Below are positions 9,234 through 17,819 of a stretch of 32,986 nt of DNA, one piece after another (within the stretch, counting starts at the first letter, position 1; each line of letters opens with the position of its first letter). The stretch is from Victivallales bacterium. GTDB taxonomy: Bacteria; Verrucomicrobiota; Lentisphaeria; Victivallales; UBA1829. Position numbers and translations under genes: made by a program. The stretch is taken from contig JAEEQN010000036.1 in NCBI GenBank assembly GCA_016285345.1, forward strand, positions 1 through 32,986. The letters run 5' to 3'. The notes under the pieces were generated by a model, which was not told the origin of the DNA, ran no database searches, and was given only the letters and a program-made list of their open reading frames with translations.

Positions 9234-9262
9234 GCGCCGGATTTAAGCTCCGGCGCTTTTTT
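9234..9262 (+). terminator. Rho-independent terminator between convergent genes
   Basis: GCGCCGG (9234-9240) pairs with CCGGCGC (9250-9256), followed by six T. It ends the plus-strand transcript of the gene at 8540 and lies right beside the stop codon of the convergent flippase gene. Confidence 0.8.
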
Positions 9263-9269
9263 GTCTCCG

Positions 9270-10811
9270 TCAGGCTTGTTTCAGGTATTTCCGCACGCGA
9301 ATCATCACGCGGCGTTTCCAAAGCTCCTTTTTCGTCCGTCCGATCAGGAACCGCCAGGCGATCAGCAGATAAATAACGGCATAGACGCTCCCGCAGATGG
9401 CGCAGAGCAGAAATTCGTGAACATGCCCAAGCAAAACTTTCTTGCAAAGAAGCAGGGCCAAAATCGCCGGGACAGCAGCCAGCAAGGACGGAGCATAGAT
9501 GTTCCACAGGTCGCGCAAAGCATTTCCGTGAATAAGCTTCAGCATGACAGGGAATCGAACCGTCGAGAAAAGAATGAAACTCATTATGAGAGAAATAATC
9601 GAAACACATACAATACTGTATCCGCTTCGAAGGAACAGAATATTCAAGGTAATCACAACACACGCCTCAATCATCGAGGTCCAGGCGTGAAAATGATGCT
9701 TTTCACACATCAGCAGCACAGACGATGGGATTTGCGTAATGGCAAGCCAGCTAAACGTACCAAGCAGGGAAAGCATGCTCAACGTATGGATCAGCGGCGT
9801 GACCTCTTTTTTGAACAGGGCGACGATCGCCTCGTCACGCAGGAAAATGGCGGGAATGATAAACAGACAGCACATGAACATATTCCATTGCATGGATTTC
9901 ACGACAAAAATCCGCAGCATCCGATATCGTCCGCGATGGAAAAGCTGCGCCGTCACGGGACGAACATTGGCATTATATTGGCCGATCGCCTGACTGCACA
10001 GGTCGGACAGACGCCCCGAGAGATTAAAAACGCCAACGGAATCCAGCCCTCTGTATTTGCTGATGATCGGGTTGCGCGTCTGAACTCGCAGGAGTCTCGA
10101 CAGAGAAACGAAATATGTGCCGCTTGAGAAACCAAACACCTCATGAAACACCGTCCGGTCAAACAGGTGGAATCGAAGCCGGAATCCGGGGATGAACCTG
10201 GAGACGCAGAAACCGGTGAAACTCCGTTCTACGGCCATCAGCAAAACAACAAACCAGATGATCCCGTAAAGCCCGCCTCCAAGTTTCAGAATGATCAGGA
10301 AACCGACCAGTTCGCTGATGCGGAATCCGATGTCTATATAATTTTTAAAATAAATCTTATGAAGCCCCACCATGATCTCGGAAAACAGGCACAGGGGAAA
10401 AATGGCCGCCGAACCAAGAGAAAACACATAAAAGCATTTCCGGCAGAATGCAAGATGCTCAGGATCATGGACATTGAACAGATTCTCCAGAAAACAGGAT
10501 GCGACAAACACGCCGAGGACAATTAGAAGCGCCATCAATGAATGAAAGGTGAAAATCATTGAAATAATGGAATTGTAATGCCGGATATCCCGCTTAAACA
10601 ACTCCTGAGATGTATATTTCTGACCGGCAATACCGACGCCGAAATCCATCAGGAGCGCATATCCGAAGAACGTCCAGAGCAACATCCATAAACCGTAGCC
10701 GTTGTCACCGAGATAACCGATCAGCCACCGTGTCACCAGAAGCCCCTGAAGAGTCCGGACCAGAATGATCAGATAGTTGGTAACGGTGTTTTTTGCAATG
10801 GAGACCTGCAT
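9270..10811 (-). CDS. Polysaccharide (Wzx-like) flippase, MATE/MVF superfamily
   Basis: A 513-residue integral membrane protein with about 12-14 hydrophobic segments spread over its length. The N-terminus, with N-x-x-x-N-Y, R-x-L-x-x-x-L-x-x-x-R-W-L-I-x-x-L-G and then G-Y-G-L-W, is the pattern of Wzx/RfbX-type lipid-linked oligosaccharide flippases, in which the first helix is followed by L-G-x-x-x-Y-G-x-W. Such proteins move undecaprenyl-linked sugar units to the outer face of the inner membrane. No polymerase or other surface-polysaccharide gene is next to it; the closest candidate partner is the GT4 glycosyltransferase at 12909. It has its own promoter (10869-10897), no obvious Shine-Dalgarno sequence, and lower G+C than its neighbours, which is common for surface-polysaccharide genes. 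Confidence 0.85.
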   Translation of the reverse strand: MQVSIAKNTVTNYLIILVRTLQGLLVTRWLIGYLGDNGYGLWMLLWTFFGYALLMDFGVGIAGQKYTSQELFKRDIRHYNSIISMIFTFHSLMALLIVLGVFVASCFLENLFNVHDPEHLAFCRKCFYVFSLGSAAIFPLCLFSEIMVGLHKIYFKNYIDIGFRISELVGFLIILKLGGGLYGIIWFVVLLMAVERSFTGFCVSRFIPGFRLRFHLFDRTVFHEVFGFSSGTYFVSLSRLLRVQTRNPIISKYRGLDSVGVFNLSGRLSDLCSQAIGQYNANVRPVTAQLFHRGRYRMLRIFVVKSMQWNMFMCCLFIIPAIFLRDEAIVALFKKEVTPLIHTLSMLSLLGTFSWLAITQIPSSVLLMCEKHHFHAWTSMIEACVVITLNILFLRSGYSIVCVSIISLIMSFILFSTVRFPVMLKLIHGNALRDLWNIYAPSLLAAVPAILALLLCKKVLLGHVHEFLLCAICGSVYAVIYLLIAWRFLIGRTKKELWKRRVMIRVRKYLKQA

Positions 10812-10868
10812 ATAAGGAAAAATCCTTCAAAAAACAGAATGAACGACACTCGAACGGATAAAAAAAAT

Positions 10869-10897
10869 TGTATATAATATATCCGATGTTTCGTCAA
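10869..10897 (-). promoter_or_regulatory. Sigma-70-type promoter of the flippase gene
   Basis: On the minus strand TTGACG (10897-10892), a 17-bp spacer and TATACA (10874-10869), about 58 bases upstream of the start codon, within a very AT-rich stretch. The rest of the gap up to 11061 holds only T/A-rich sequence and a possible weak promoter for the gene at 11062. Confidence 0.6.
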
Positions 10898-11061
10898 AAA
10901 TCAATTTTTTTCTTTTGATTTGCAAAAAAACGACTCGGTCGGGAAAGGGGGAAACAAATCAGGAAACTTGAAAGACGTTCTTCTTCAGGTGGACCGGATT
11001 CTTTTTCCGCTTTTTTGAGAAACCAGGCTTGAAAAATCGGTCATTGAGTACAACATTATAG

Positions 11062-12114
11062 ATGGAAGATGCCATTCGTTTTGTTTGTCATTCAAGTTCA
11101 AAAAACGAACGTGAACCGAGTTCGATTCAATACAACTCCAATCTGAAAGCCTTTTTCGTGATATTCAACGGTACAGAAAACTGGTCCGTCGACTGGGACA
11201 ACCCCAACACCCCGTATGAACTGGATTCACACGGACTGATCGTCGCACCCGGAGAGACGCTGGAGGCGTTCTCCGCCCGCATCGACGAACTGCTCCGCAC
11301 GCGCACCAGGTTCGACCTCCGCACGGATATTCGGGGAAACGAAGCGTTAGAGGCCGAAATAGGATTCAAGGTCGGCGAAATTGAGCCGATCGGAACGGAA
11401 ATCATAGCCGAAGCCGCGGAAAAAACGGAGAAGCTTTTCGGATTCCGTGCCGACTGGGTCCCGGCATTTTTCCCGGCGCGCGGTCTCGGCCTGCTCTGGG
11501 GCGGCTGCACAGTCATCGCCAACTCCGGTTTTCCCGTCTTCTTTCTGCGACGAGGATTCCGTGCCAAACCGAAATGGTTCATTTACCGCCGCGACGAGCT
11601 TCTCGCGCACGAACTCTGCCACGCGGTACGCGGCTGTCTGGAGGACGAACCTTATGAGGAGCATTTCGCCTACATGACATCGGACAGCGCGTTCCGTCGC
11701 TGGACGGGGAACTGTTTCCGCCATGAATGGGACGCGATCGTTTTCCTGATCCCGGTCGTCCTGCTGCTTGCAGTCCAGATCATCGTATACACCGGGCTCC
11801 TGAACCTTCCGCTCTGGCCGTTCTGGATCCTTGCATTCACGTTTCCGGCATTTCTGATCGCGCGGAACATCCCGGAACGACGCATGTTTTTCGCAGCCCG
11901 GTCGAAGCTCGAAAAGAACGGGTTCGCGAATCCGGACGCCGCGATGTTCCGCATGACCGCGGACGAAATCCGAACGCTCGCCCGAACCCCGGATGACCAG
12001 ATCGGCAACTACCTTGAAATCAAAACCAATACCGAACTGCGCTGGCAGATTCTGATCCACCGGTTCCAACACCCGACAACGGAGAACTCGCATGAATACA
12101 GCTTCCCGGAATGA
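11062..12114 (+). CDS. Membrane protein with HELCH zinc-protease-like motif, unknown family
   Basis: A 350-residue protein I do not recognise as a named family. Residues 1-180 are soluble, without a signal peptide. H-E-L-C-H at 183-187 matches the HExxH zinc-protease motif and is followed by acidic and histidine residues (E199, E200, H201) that could give a third ligand. Two hydrophobic helices follow at about 226-247 and 252-270, then a soluble tail of about 80 residues. It could be a membrane-bound metallopeptidase, but the motif alone is not proof. The Nif3-like gene starts 23 bases before this gene ends, so the two are translationally coupled. There is no strong ribosome binding site at this ATG, and any promoter must lie very close to it. 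Confidence 0.78.
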   Translation: MEDAIRFVCHSSSKNEREPSSIQYNSNLKAFFVIFNGTENWSVDWDNPNTPYELDSHGLIVAPGETLEAFSARIDELLRTRTRFDLRTDIRGNEALEAEIGFKVGEIEPIGTEIIAEAAEKTEKLFGFRADWVPAFFPARGLGLLWGGCTVIANSGFPVFFLRRGFRAKPKWFIYRRDELLAHELCHAVRGCLEDEPYEEHFAYMTSDSAFRRWTGNCFRHEWDAIVFLIPVVLLLAVQIIVYTGLLNLPLWPFWILAFTFPAFLIARNIPERRMFFAARSKLEKNGFANPDAAMFRMTADEIRTLARTPDDQIGNYLEIKTNTELRWQILIHRFQHPTTENSHEYSFPE

Positions 12115-12865
12115 CATCGTCCGGTTCCTCGACCGGATCCTCGAACTCGACCAATGGCCCGACGACCCGTCCAACAACGGGCTTCAGTTCGCAGGCGACG
12201 CCGAGATCGAAAAAGCGGTCTTCGCGGTCGACGCCTCCGCCGAACTCTTCTGCAAGGCCGCCGACCTCGACGCGGGCTTCATCTTCGTTCATCACGGCAT
12301 CTCCTGGGGTTCCGGCATCCGCCGCATCGACGGCATCCTGGCGGAACGCATCAAGCTGCTCGCCGCGAACGGCATCTCCCTCTACGCGGCACACATTCCA
12401 CTTGATGCGAATCCGCGGTTCGGACACAACGCGCGCCTTGCGGACATGATCGGGCTGACCGAACGCCGCAGGTTCGGATCCTATCACGGAAAACAGATCG
12501 GATTCCAAGGCATCCTGCCCGAAACAAAAAAGGTATCCGAGCTCGCGCAAATCCTCGACAAGGCGCTGCCGTCAGGCGGGCCGTTCGGGTTCATCGGCGA
12601 TCCGGAACAGAAAGTGAAGTCCGTCGGAATCATTTCCGGCGGCGGCGCATGGCCGGACCTGTTCGACGGAGAGGACCATGTGGACTGCCTGATCTCCGGA
12701 GAAGCCACGCATGAGGTCTTCCACCCCGCGAAGGAAAGCGGAACGACCATCCTTACGCTCGGGCATTACCGCTCCGAAACGCCCGGCGTGTTCGCCGTCA
12801 TGGACCTCATGAAGTCGAAGTTCGGCATCGAAACCGCTTTCATCGACATCCCGACCAACATGTAG
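12092..12865 (+). CDS. Nif3-like dinuclear metal centre protein
   Basis: A 257-residue protein of the Nif3/YbgI family (GTP cyclohydrolase 1 type 2 homologue). Metal-site motifs are in place: W-P-D-D-P-S-N-N-G-L-Q, F-V-H-H-G-I-S-W, Y-A-A-H-I-P-L-D, and near the C-terminus L-G-H-Y-R-S-E-T. The length matches the short bacterial form without the inserted PII-like domain. The family forms hexameric rings with two metal ions per subunit; its biological role is unsettled. GGAGAA about 6 bases ahead of the ATG supports this start, which lies inside the preceding gene in another frame. The next gene is convergent, and a 10-bp imperfect hairpin (12890-12918) lies between them. Confidence 0.92.
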   Translation: MNTASRNDIVRFLDRILELDQWPDDPSNNGLQFAGDAEIEKAVFAVDASAELFCKAADLDAGFIFVHHGISWGSGIRRIDGILAERIKLLAANGISLYAAHIPLDANPRFGHNARLADMIGLTERRRFGSYHGKQIGFQGILPETKKVSELAQILDKALPSGGPFGFIGDPEQKVKSVGIISGGGAWPDLFDGEDHVDCLISGEATHEVFHPAKESGTTILTLGHYRSETPGVFAVMDLMKSKFGIETAFIDIPTNM

Positions 12866-12908
12866 GCAGCAGGCCGAAACACTTCCGACCCGACGCTGAA
12901 AACCCGCG

Positions 12909-14144
12909 TCAGCGGCGGCGGTGGAGACGCTGGACCTCCTCATAGAAATCCAGCAGTCTGTCCGTAATAATGTCCCAGGAATAATGCTCCCGGACCTCGG
13001 TATCGGCTGCTTCCGTGATCCGGCCGCGCAGATCGGCGTCCCCGTCAAGTTTCCGGATCAGGGCGGCCCATTCCTCCGGCGCACCTTCCGCGGGTGCGAA
13101 GAAGCCTGTTTCCCCATCGCGGACGAGCGTCTTCAGACCGCCGACCGGCGATGCGATGACGGGCGTCCCGGAACTCCATGCCTCCAGCACCACGATACCG
13201 AACGGTTCGTGCAGGGACGGCAGCAGAAACGCCGACGCCGCGTGATAAGCGGCGGGCAGCAGAGAAGAGTCCGGCGGCACGCCTTTCAGTATGGTCACAC
13301 GGTCCGTGAGGTTCATGAGGCGGATCTTCTCGCGGAGTTTGTCCACGTACCATTCCGCCGTGGGCGCACCGATGAACACAAGATGCCACGGTTCGCCGAG
13401 AAGCGCCAGAACTTCGGGAAGCATGAGCTGGTTTTTCTGGTAGTCAATGCGCGAGACGCAGAGCAGAATCCTGCGGTCCTGAGGAATCCCGGTCTGCTTG
13501 CGGAAATCGCTGCCGTCGTAATCATGGAAATACTTGTAGTTCACTCCGTTCGGCAGATGGATAACGGGCTTGTCCGGGAAATGCTCTTTGGCAGGCTGAA
13601 GCTCGTTTTCCCCGACACAAACGATGCCGTTGGAAAGCTTCAGCGCATCGACCCGGCGTCCGAATATACGGTCTATGATATTGCCGTAGGGAATCGTCCC
13701 CTTCATCGGTTTCATCATCTGCTGGAGTTCCGCCGGCGGCACGTCGAAATATCCGCCGTGAAGCGTCATGATATACGGGACATGCAGCTGTTTTGCGGCG
13801 GCACGGACCGTGGCGGCCATGCGCCCCATGGTGTGGCAGTGAAGGATGTCGAACTCGCCTTTCTTCAGTGCGCGTTGAAGTCCGGGCACAACCGGATCCC
13901 CGCCTTTTTTGTCAAGGGCGCGGACTTTTTCCTTCGACAAAGGAAACCGAGGATAATGGTAATGGAATCTATGAATCTGAATCGCGTTTTTCACCTCGTC
14001 CAGGGCAGGCGAAAGTGCGCGGGTCGCAAAAATCTCGGACGGATTGCCCTTCTCCTGCAAGGCGCGGGTCGTGTTCCAGACAACGCTTTCCGTGCCGCCC
14101 CATTCCGAGAAAGCGAAGCGGCGGATGATTTGTGCCGTCCTCAT
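12909..14144 (-). CDS. GT4 family glycosyltransferase (GT-B fold)
   Basis: A 411-residue retaining glycosyltransferase. The N-terminal acceptor domain has the G-G-T-E-S loop (16-20) and D-I-L-H-C-H-T (99-105). The C-terminal nucleotide-sugar domain has V-S-R-I-D-Y-Q-K-N (230-238, with R232 and K237 for diphosphate binding) and the E-P-F-G-I-V-V-L-E motif (E313 and E321), followed by G-T-P-V-I-A-S-P-V-G-G. There is no signal peptide or membrane helix. The sugar and acceptor cannot be told; transfer to an envelope polysaccharide or lipid is the usual role. It stands alone, between the convergent Nif3 gene and tRNA-Cys, on the same strand as the flippase but not adjacent to it. Confidence 0.93.
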   Translation of the reverse strand: MRTAQIIRRFAFSEWGGTESVVWNTTRALQEKGNPSEIFATRALSPALDEVKNAIQIHRFHYHYPRFPLSKEKVRALDKKGGDPVVPGLQRALKKGEFDILHCHTMGRMAATVRAAAKQLHVPYIMTLHGGYFDVPPAELQQMMKPMKGTIPYGNIIDRIFGRRVDALKLSNGIVCVGENELQPAKEHFPDKPVIHLPNGVNYKYFHDYDGSDFRKQTGIPQDRRILLCVSRIDYQKNQLMLPEVLALLGEPWHLVFIGAPTAEWYVDKLREKIRLMNLTDRVTILKGVPPDSSLLPAAYHAASAFLLPSLHEPFGIVVLEAWSSGTPVIASPVGGLKTLVRDGETGFFAPAEGAPEEWAALIRKLDGDADLRGRITEAADTEVREHYSWDIITDRLLDFYEEVQRLHRRR

Positions 14145-14191
14145 GGTATGAATGAAAACTCCGAATGCTGTGTGAAATGATTTTTATCAAT

Positions 14192-14219
14192 AATGTAACA
14201 CCAAACAACGAAAAAACAA
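14192..14219 (-). promoter_or_regulatory. Possible promoter of the GT4 gene
   Basis: On the minus strand TTGTTT (14219-14214), a 16-bp spacer and TACATT (14197-14192), about 48 bases upstream of the start codon. Hexamers are less conserved than in other promoters here. Confidence 0.4.
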
Positions 14220-14291
14220 GAGGAATCCGAGTTTTTTGAACGAAAAAAGCTTTGATGATCCGCGGAAGAAAACAAAGCGGACGATGCAGGC

Positions 14292-14337
14292 AAAAAGAAA
14301 GAGGCGGCAGGGACAATGAGGGGAACCCTGCCGCCTC
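14292..14337 (-). terminator. Strong terminator of tRNA-Cys
   Basis: A perfect 12-bp stem (GAGGCGGCAGGG at 14301-14312 with its complement at 14326-14337), a 13-base loop, and TTTCTTTTT on the minus strand (14300-14292). It lies 15 bases downstream of the tRNA. Confidence 0.88.
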
Positions 14338-14352
14338 AAGGAGGGGGCGAAT

Positions 14353-14428
14353 TGGAGGCGTGAGTGGGAGTTGAACCCACCAGAACCGGTTTTGCAAACC
14401 GTTGCCTTAGCCGCTCGACCATCACGCC
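14353..14428 (-). tRNA. tRNA-Cys (anticodon GCA)
   Basis: A 76-nt cloverleaf. The acceptor GGCGTGA pairs with TCACGCC, the anticodon loop is TTGCAAA with anticodon GCA, the T arm is GTGGG TTCAACT CCCAC, the discriminator is T73 (the identity base for tRNA-Cys), and CCA is encoded. It is a single-gene transcription unit with its own promoter and terminator. Confidence 0.95.
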
Positions 14429-14447
14429 ATTGCAAAGCAATCATTTT

Positions 14448-14475
14448 ACTATACCCCCGAATCCGGAAAAATCAA
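14448..14475 (-). promoter_or_regulatory. Sigma-70-type promoter of tRNA-Cys
   Basis: On the minus strand TTGATT (14475-14470), a 16-bp spacer and TATAGT (14453-14448), 20 bases upstream of the mature tRNA 5' end. Confidence 0.65.
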
Positions 14476-14606
14476 GCGCGGAACCGTTTTTTTACGGAAA
14501 AAACTTGCGGGCGAAGCTGACAAAAGCGACTGCATCCGCTCCTCGAATCAGCCTCAGGGCTTTACGCTCCGCGGCATTTCGCCGTGCATGTTTTTCGGTT
14601 TCCGGC

Positions 14607-14634
14607 TTGCATTTCCCGGAACATGTGATATGTT
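14607..14634 (+). promoter_or_regulatory. Promoter of the Memo-AMMECR1 fusion gene
   Basis: TTGCAT (14607-14612), a 16-bp spacer and TATGTT (14629-14634), about 48 bases upstream of the ATG. The stretch 14480-14600 holds nothing else that I recognise. Confidence 0.55.
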
Positions 14635-14682
14635 TTCCGGTAAAAACGCATTTTATCGGCTTCCACGGAAGGAGCACATATC

Positions 14683-16143
14683 ATGTCCGAATCTCAGACT
14701 CTCGCATCGACCATCGCCGGGTCCTGGTATCCCGGCAATCCTGTCCAACTCAAAGCCATGATCGACTCGTTCCTGGCTCCCTGCCCCATGCCGGACAAGC
14801 CGTGCAACGTGCTCGTCGTGCCCCATGCCGGATATCCGTACTCCGGGCCGACCGCGGGCTACGCCTACGCCGCGATCGACCGCAAAAAAATCCGCCGCGT
14901 GATCCTGCTGGCTCCAAGCCACCGGTACGGCATCCGCGACCTCGCGGTCCTGCCGATGGCCGACGCGGTCTCAACGCCCCTCGGGACGATCCCGCTGGAC
15001 ACCGCCATGCGCAACGCCCTGCTCGGCGAAGCGATGTTCCGCGCGGACGACGGCGTACACCGGCTCGAACACAGCACGCAGATCCAGTATCCCTTCCTCC
15101 AGCACTGCCTCGGCGACTTCAAGCTTCTTCCGGTCATCGTCGGCAATCTGAGCGCACATGCCGCCGACGCCCTCGCCGCCGCGCTGAAGCCATTCCTCTT
15201 CGACGATGTGCTCCTGGTCGTCAGCTCGGATTTCATCCATTACGGCAGCGACTTCGACTACGAGCCCTTCCCGCAGGACACCGAGGCGAAAACGCGCGCC
15301 CTCAACCTCGACGCCGCCGATGCGATCCGCAAACGCGACATTGCCCGGTTCGAGCGCATCGTGGACGAATCCGGCGCGACCATCTGCGGACGCGAACCGA
15401 TCCGTGCCGCGCTCCGGATGCTCCCCGACGGCTGCACCGGCTCCGTGCTCCATTACGCCACCAGTTCGGACGATTCCCGCGACTTCTCACGTTTCGTCTG
15501 TTACTGCTCCATCGGTTTCCATGCCGAATTCCCGCCCGCGCCGGAGCGCACCGAAACAAAAGAAGAAATTGACTCCGGCACGCTCTCCGCCCCGGACAAA
15601 TCCTTCCTGCTCGACCTCGCCCGCCGCGCCATCCAGTACGCGCTGAACACGCGCATGATCCCCACGGCGGACGCGCTCAAGGTCAATCAGGCGGCGCTGT
15701 CCCCCGCGCTCCGCAAAAACATGGGCGCGTTCGTGACGCTCACACTCAAACAAAACCACCGGCTGCGCGGATGCATCGGCGAAATCCAGCCGTACCGTCC
15801 TCTCTGGAAAGCCGTACTCGGACGCGCCGTCGACGCCGCCTTCCGCGATCCGAGGTTTCTCCCGCTCACCGCGCAGGAATTCGCGGACGTCAAGATCGAG
15901 ATCTCCGCCCTCACGCCCGCCGTCCCGGTCGGCTCCTGGCACGACATCGTGATCGGGCGGCACGGCATGACCCTGACCAAAAACGGACGCTCCGCGGTCT
16001 TCCTGCCGCAGGTCGCGCCGGAACAGGGCTGGGGCATCGAGGAGACGCTGACCAACCTCGCGATGAAGGCGGGGCTTCCTCCGGACGCCTGGCGCGAGGG
16101 CGCGTCGTTCACCGTGTTCGAGGCGATCGTCTTCCACGAGTGA
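14683..16143 (+). CDS. Memo-like / AMMECR1 fusion (AmmeMemoRadiSam proteins B and A)
   Basis: A 486-residue two-domain protein. The N-terminal Memo domain (about 6-285) keeps the metal-site residues of human MEMO1 at equivalent places: H48 in V-P-H-A-G-Y, H80 in P-S-H-R-Y-G, H186 in S-S-D-F-I-H-Y-G and C235 in I-C-G-R. The C-terminal AMMECR1 domain (about 305-486) has the invariant L-R-G-C-I-G (about 361-366) and V-F-L-P-Q-V-A-P-E-Q-G-W. In many prokaryotes these two proteins are encoded next to a radical SAM protein as the AmmeMemoRadiSam trio; here A and B are one chain and no radical SAM gene is in the window. GGAAGGAG precedes the ATG at good spacing. The gene appears monocistronic. Confidence 0.94.
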   Translation: MSESQTLASTIAGSWYPGNPVQLKAMIDSFLAPCPMPDKPCNVLVVPHAGYPYSGPTAGYAYAAIDRKKIRRVILLAPSHRYGIRDLAVLPMADAVSTPLGTIPLDTAMRNALLGEAMFRADDGVHRLEHSTQIQYPFLQHCLGDFKLLPVIVGNLSAHAADALAAALKPFLFDDVLLVVSSDFIHYGSDFDYEPFPQDTEAKTRALNLDAADAIRKRDIARFERIVDESGATICGREPIRAALRMLPDGCTGSVLHYATSSDDSRDFSRFVCYCSIGFHAEFPPAPERTETKEEIDSGTLSAPDKSFLLDLARRAIQYALNTRMIPTADALKVNQAALSPALRKNMGAFVTLTLKQNHRLRGCIGEIQPYRPLWKAVLGRAVDAAFRDPRFLPLTAQEFADVKIEISALTPAVPVGSWHDIVIGRHGMTLTKNGRSAVFLPQVAPEQGWGIEETLTNLAMKAGLPPDAWREGASFTVFEAIVFHE

Positions 16144-16167
16144 CGGCGTTCCCGAAAAAAGACGTTT

Positions 16168-16360
16168 GGGACATCCGGGCTAGTCTTTCGGGCGGCAGAA
16201 AAGATAAAAAAATATCGATTGAACGGATAGGACTGTCATTGTCAATGCAGGTTGAGGTTAATCATTTTTCACGCAAAGACTTTTACATGCTAAGAAAACA
16301 GCTTTTTTTTTCAAAAAAAACGGAAAAAAACTTGAAAAAACGGTTCGCATGTACTATATT
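16168..16360 (+). repeat. Leader repeat copy 1 (upstream regulatory region plus promoter)
   Basis: An approximately 193-bp intergenic segment homologous to 20170-20370. Shared blocks in order are GGACAT, GTCTTTCGG, TCGATTGA, TGTCATT, GGTTGAGG, GCAAAGAC, TGCTAAGAAA and TTTTTTCAAAAAAAA, ending in a promoter TTGAAA (16332-16337), 17 bp, TATATT (16355-16360). About 100 bases of 5' leader separate the promoter from the gene at 16460. Most of the conserved sequence lies upstream of the promoter, so it is probably protein-binding DNA rather than leader RNA. This repeat and the short 5' leader make up the whole gap 16144-16459. Confidence 0.85.
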
Positions 16361-16459
16361 AACTTAGTAAAATAAAACATCCCTGGACGTTCTACAGAGG
16401 GGAACAACCTATAACCGTTCGACTTCGGATGAGCCGGACAGAAACGAGACAGGTACCGC

Positions 16460-17686
16460 ATGAAACATCTTCTTCCCATCCTGACACTTGCGCTTCTCGG
16501 CGCAACGACGACCGCGTTCGCAGCGGATTTTTATTATGATTACTATCAAAATCCCATTGATGGCGGAGTAAAGGTGAATACTGCAGCTATTGGCGGCCGT
16601 ACGAATGAAAGTGACTCCTTCACCTACGGGACCTGGGATAACGTTGAGGGGAATAATCAATCAAATGATTTCACGGTCAGAAGAGAATTGAACTGGGATG
16701 GCAGTTTTAAATGGGCTGGCGTCAACAATAACTTCTTCTACATTCAGGCCGATGGAAGCAACAAAGAGAAAATGACGCTTTATCTGACTGATTTCGTCAA
16801 GTCGGTTGTTCCCCAGGGTACGCTTAAATTCAATTCTGACAGCAATGCCCTTTTCAATATGGGTATTGACGAGGTCGGTTATCGCGTGCTCTCTTACGAT
16901 CCGGAAACCGGGAAGTATTCAGCTTCCAGCTCCACCCCCACCGATTCATTTAAGCTTATTGAAAATGAAGGTACGGAGAATGAACGTCTTTCCAGCAGAG
17001 TAACACCGATTGATTCTGTGGAGTATTATCCGGGATCAGAAGAAGTTGTTACACGTTACAAATATAAACTTGGGAATTTCGACCCCGGTAATATCGTCGA
17101 GGTCTATATGAAAGATAAGGCTGGTAACGAGGTTTTCTCTTTTTCCAGTTTTGAAGGAGAAGACGGGTTTGTACCATTTGATAACACTAATAATGCTACG
17201 AATACTGCGACTGCCCAGGGCGGTTTCGGTGATGGCGGGTACAGGGCTGCTCAGATACAAACCGATGCGATGCTGCATAACTACTATTTCGAGGATACGC
17301 TTACAGATGTGAATAATCAGTCAGTTGCGAATGCTGATTACGAGGATTATAAAATGTTTCTTCAAGAATTTCTTGATGAAGACGGCAATAATATAATTTA
17401 CACCGAAAAACTTCCGGATGAAGCCGCGGCCAAAAAGCTTGCCGCTCAAAGAGCCCAGCCGCTTTCGCAGCTTATTCCCGGTAATGTTGCCACCGCGGCG
17501 GTTGCTTTCGGCATCTATGCTGTGGCAAGTGGAATCGCTCCTGATGGCGGCAGCGGCTCCGGCAATATTAACGGCGGCGGCGCTTTCGGCCAGCCGCTCC
17601 CCGGCGGAGTTCAGCTCGCCCTGATCGCCGGACTCTTCGGGCTCGGATTCTGCTATATCCGCCGCAGAAAAGTCATCGTCGGCTGA
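16460..17686 (+). CDS. Secreted protein with GxPLP C-terminal sorting signal (PEP-CTERM-like), unit 1
   Basis: A 408-residue exported protein of unknown function. A Sec signal peptide (MKHLLPILTLALLGATTTAF, cleavage likely after A-F-A) is followed by an acidic, Asn/Tyr/Ser-rich region with alternating strand-like patterns, typical of extracellular beta-rich proteins. The last 32 residues form a tripartite signal: G-Q-P-L-P-G-G, a hydrophobic helix, and R-R-R-K. This resembles PEP-CTERM/VPLPA-CTERM sorting signals handled by exosortases. A second hydrophobic stretch (V-A-T-A-A-V-A-F-G-I-Y) and a Gly/Ser linker come just before it. The body has visibly lower G+C than its C-terminal end. A strong terminator follows. 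No ribosome binding site of note. Confidence 0.85.
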   Translation: MKHLLPILTLALLGATTTAFAADFYYDYYQNPIDGGVKVNTAAIGGRTNESDSFTYGTWDNVEGNNQSNDFTVRRELNWDGSFKWAGVNNNFFYIQADGSNKEKMTLYLTDFVKSVVPQGTLKFNSDSNALFNMGIDEVGYRVLSYDPETGKYSASSSTPTDSFKLIENEGTENERLSSRVTPIDSVEYYPGSEEVVTRYKYKLGNFDPGNIVEVYMKDKAGNEVFSFSSFEGEDGFVPFDNTNNATNTATAQGGFGDGGYRAAQIQTDAMLHNYYFEDTLTDVNNQSVANADYEDYKMFLQEFLDEDGNNIIYTEKLPDEAAAKKLAAQRAQPLSQLIPGNVATAAVAFGIYAVASGIAPDGGSGSGNINGGGAFGQPLPGGVQLALIAGLFGLGFCYIRRRKVIVG

Positions 17687-17730
17687 ACGTTTCATGGTGA
17701 AAGCAATTTGAACGTTCCTTCATGAAATCC

Positions 17731-17764
17731 GCCCCGGTTGGGAAACTGACCGGGGCTTTTTTTT
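17731..17764 (+). terminator. Strong terminator between secreted protein 1 and TPR protein 1
   Basis: GCCCCGGT (17731-17738) pairs with ACCGGGGC (17749-17756), with a 10-base loop and eight T. No clear promoter follows before the TPR gene at 17820, so read-through may set a low level of that gene. Confidence 0.88.
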
Positions 17765-17819
17765 GAACCATGCAACCCTGCATCGGGAAGACGGCTTCGC
17801 GATGCTGCCCGGAAAAAAG

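Noticed and set aside
16290..16340. Possible riboswitch in the conserved leader
   Set aside because: Nearly all conserved blocks lie upstream of a good promoter and would not be in the transcript; no stable conserved stem was seen.
17763..17819. Upstream TTG start for TPR protein 1
   Set aside because: The codon lies in the T-tract of a strong terminator and the added residues have no counterpart in the paralogue.
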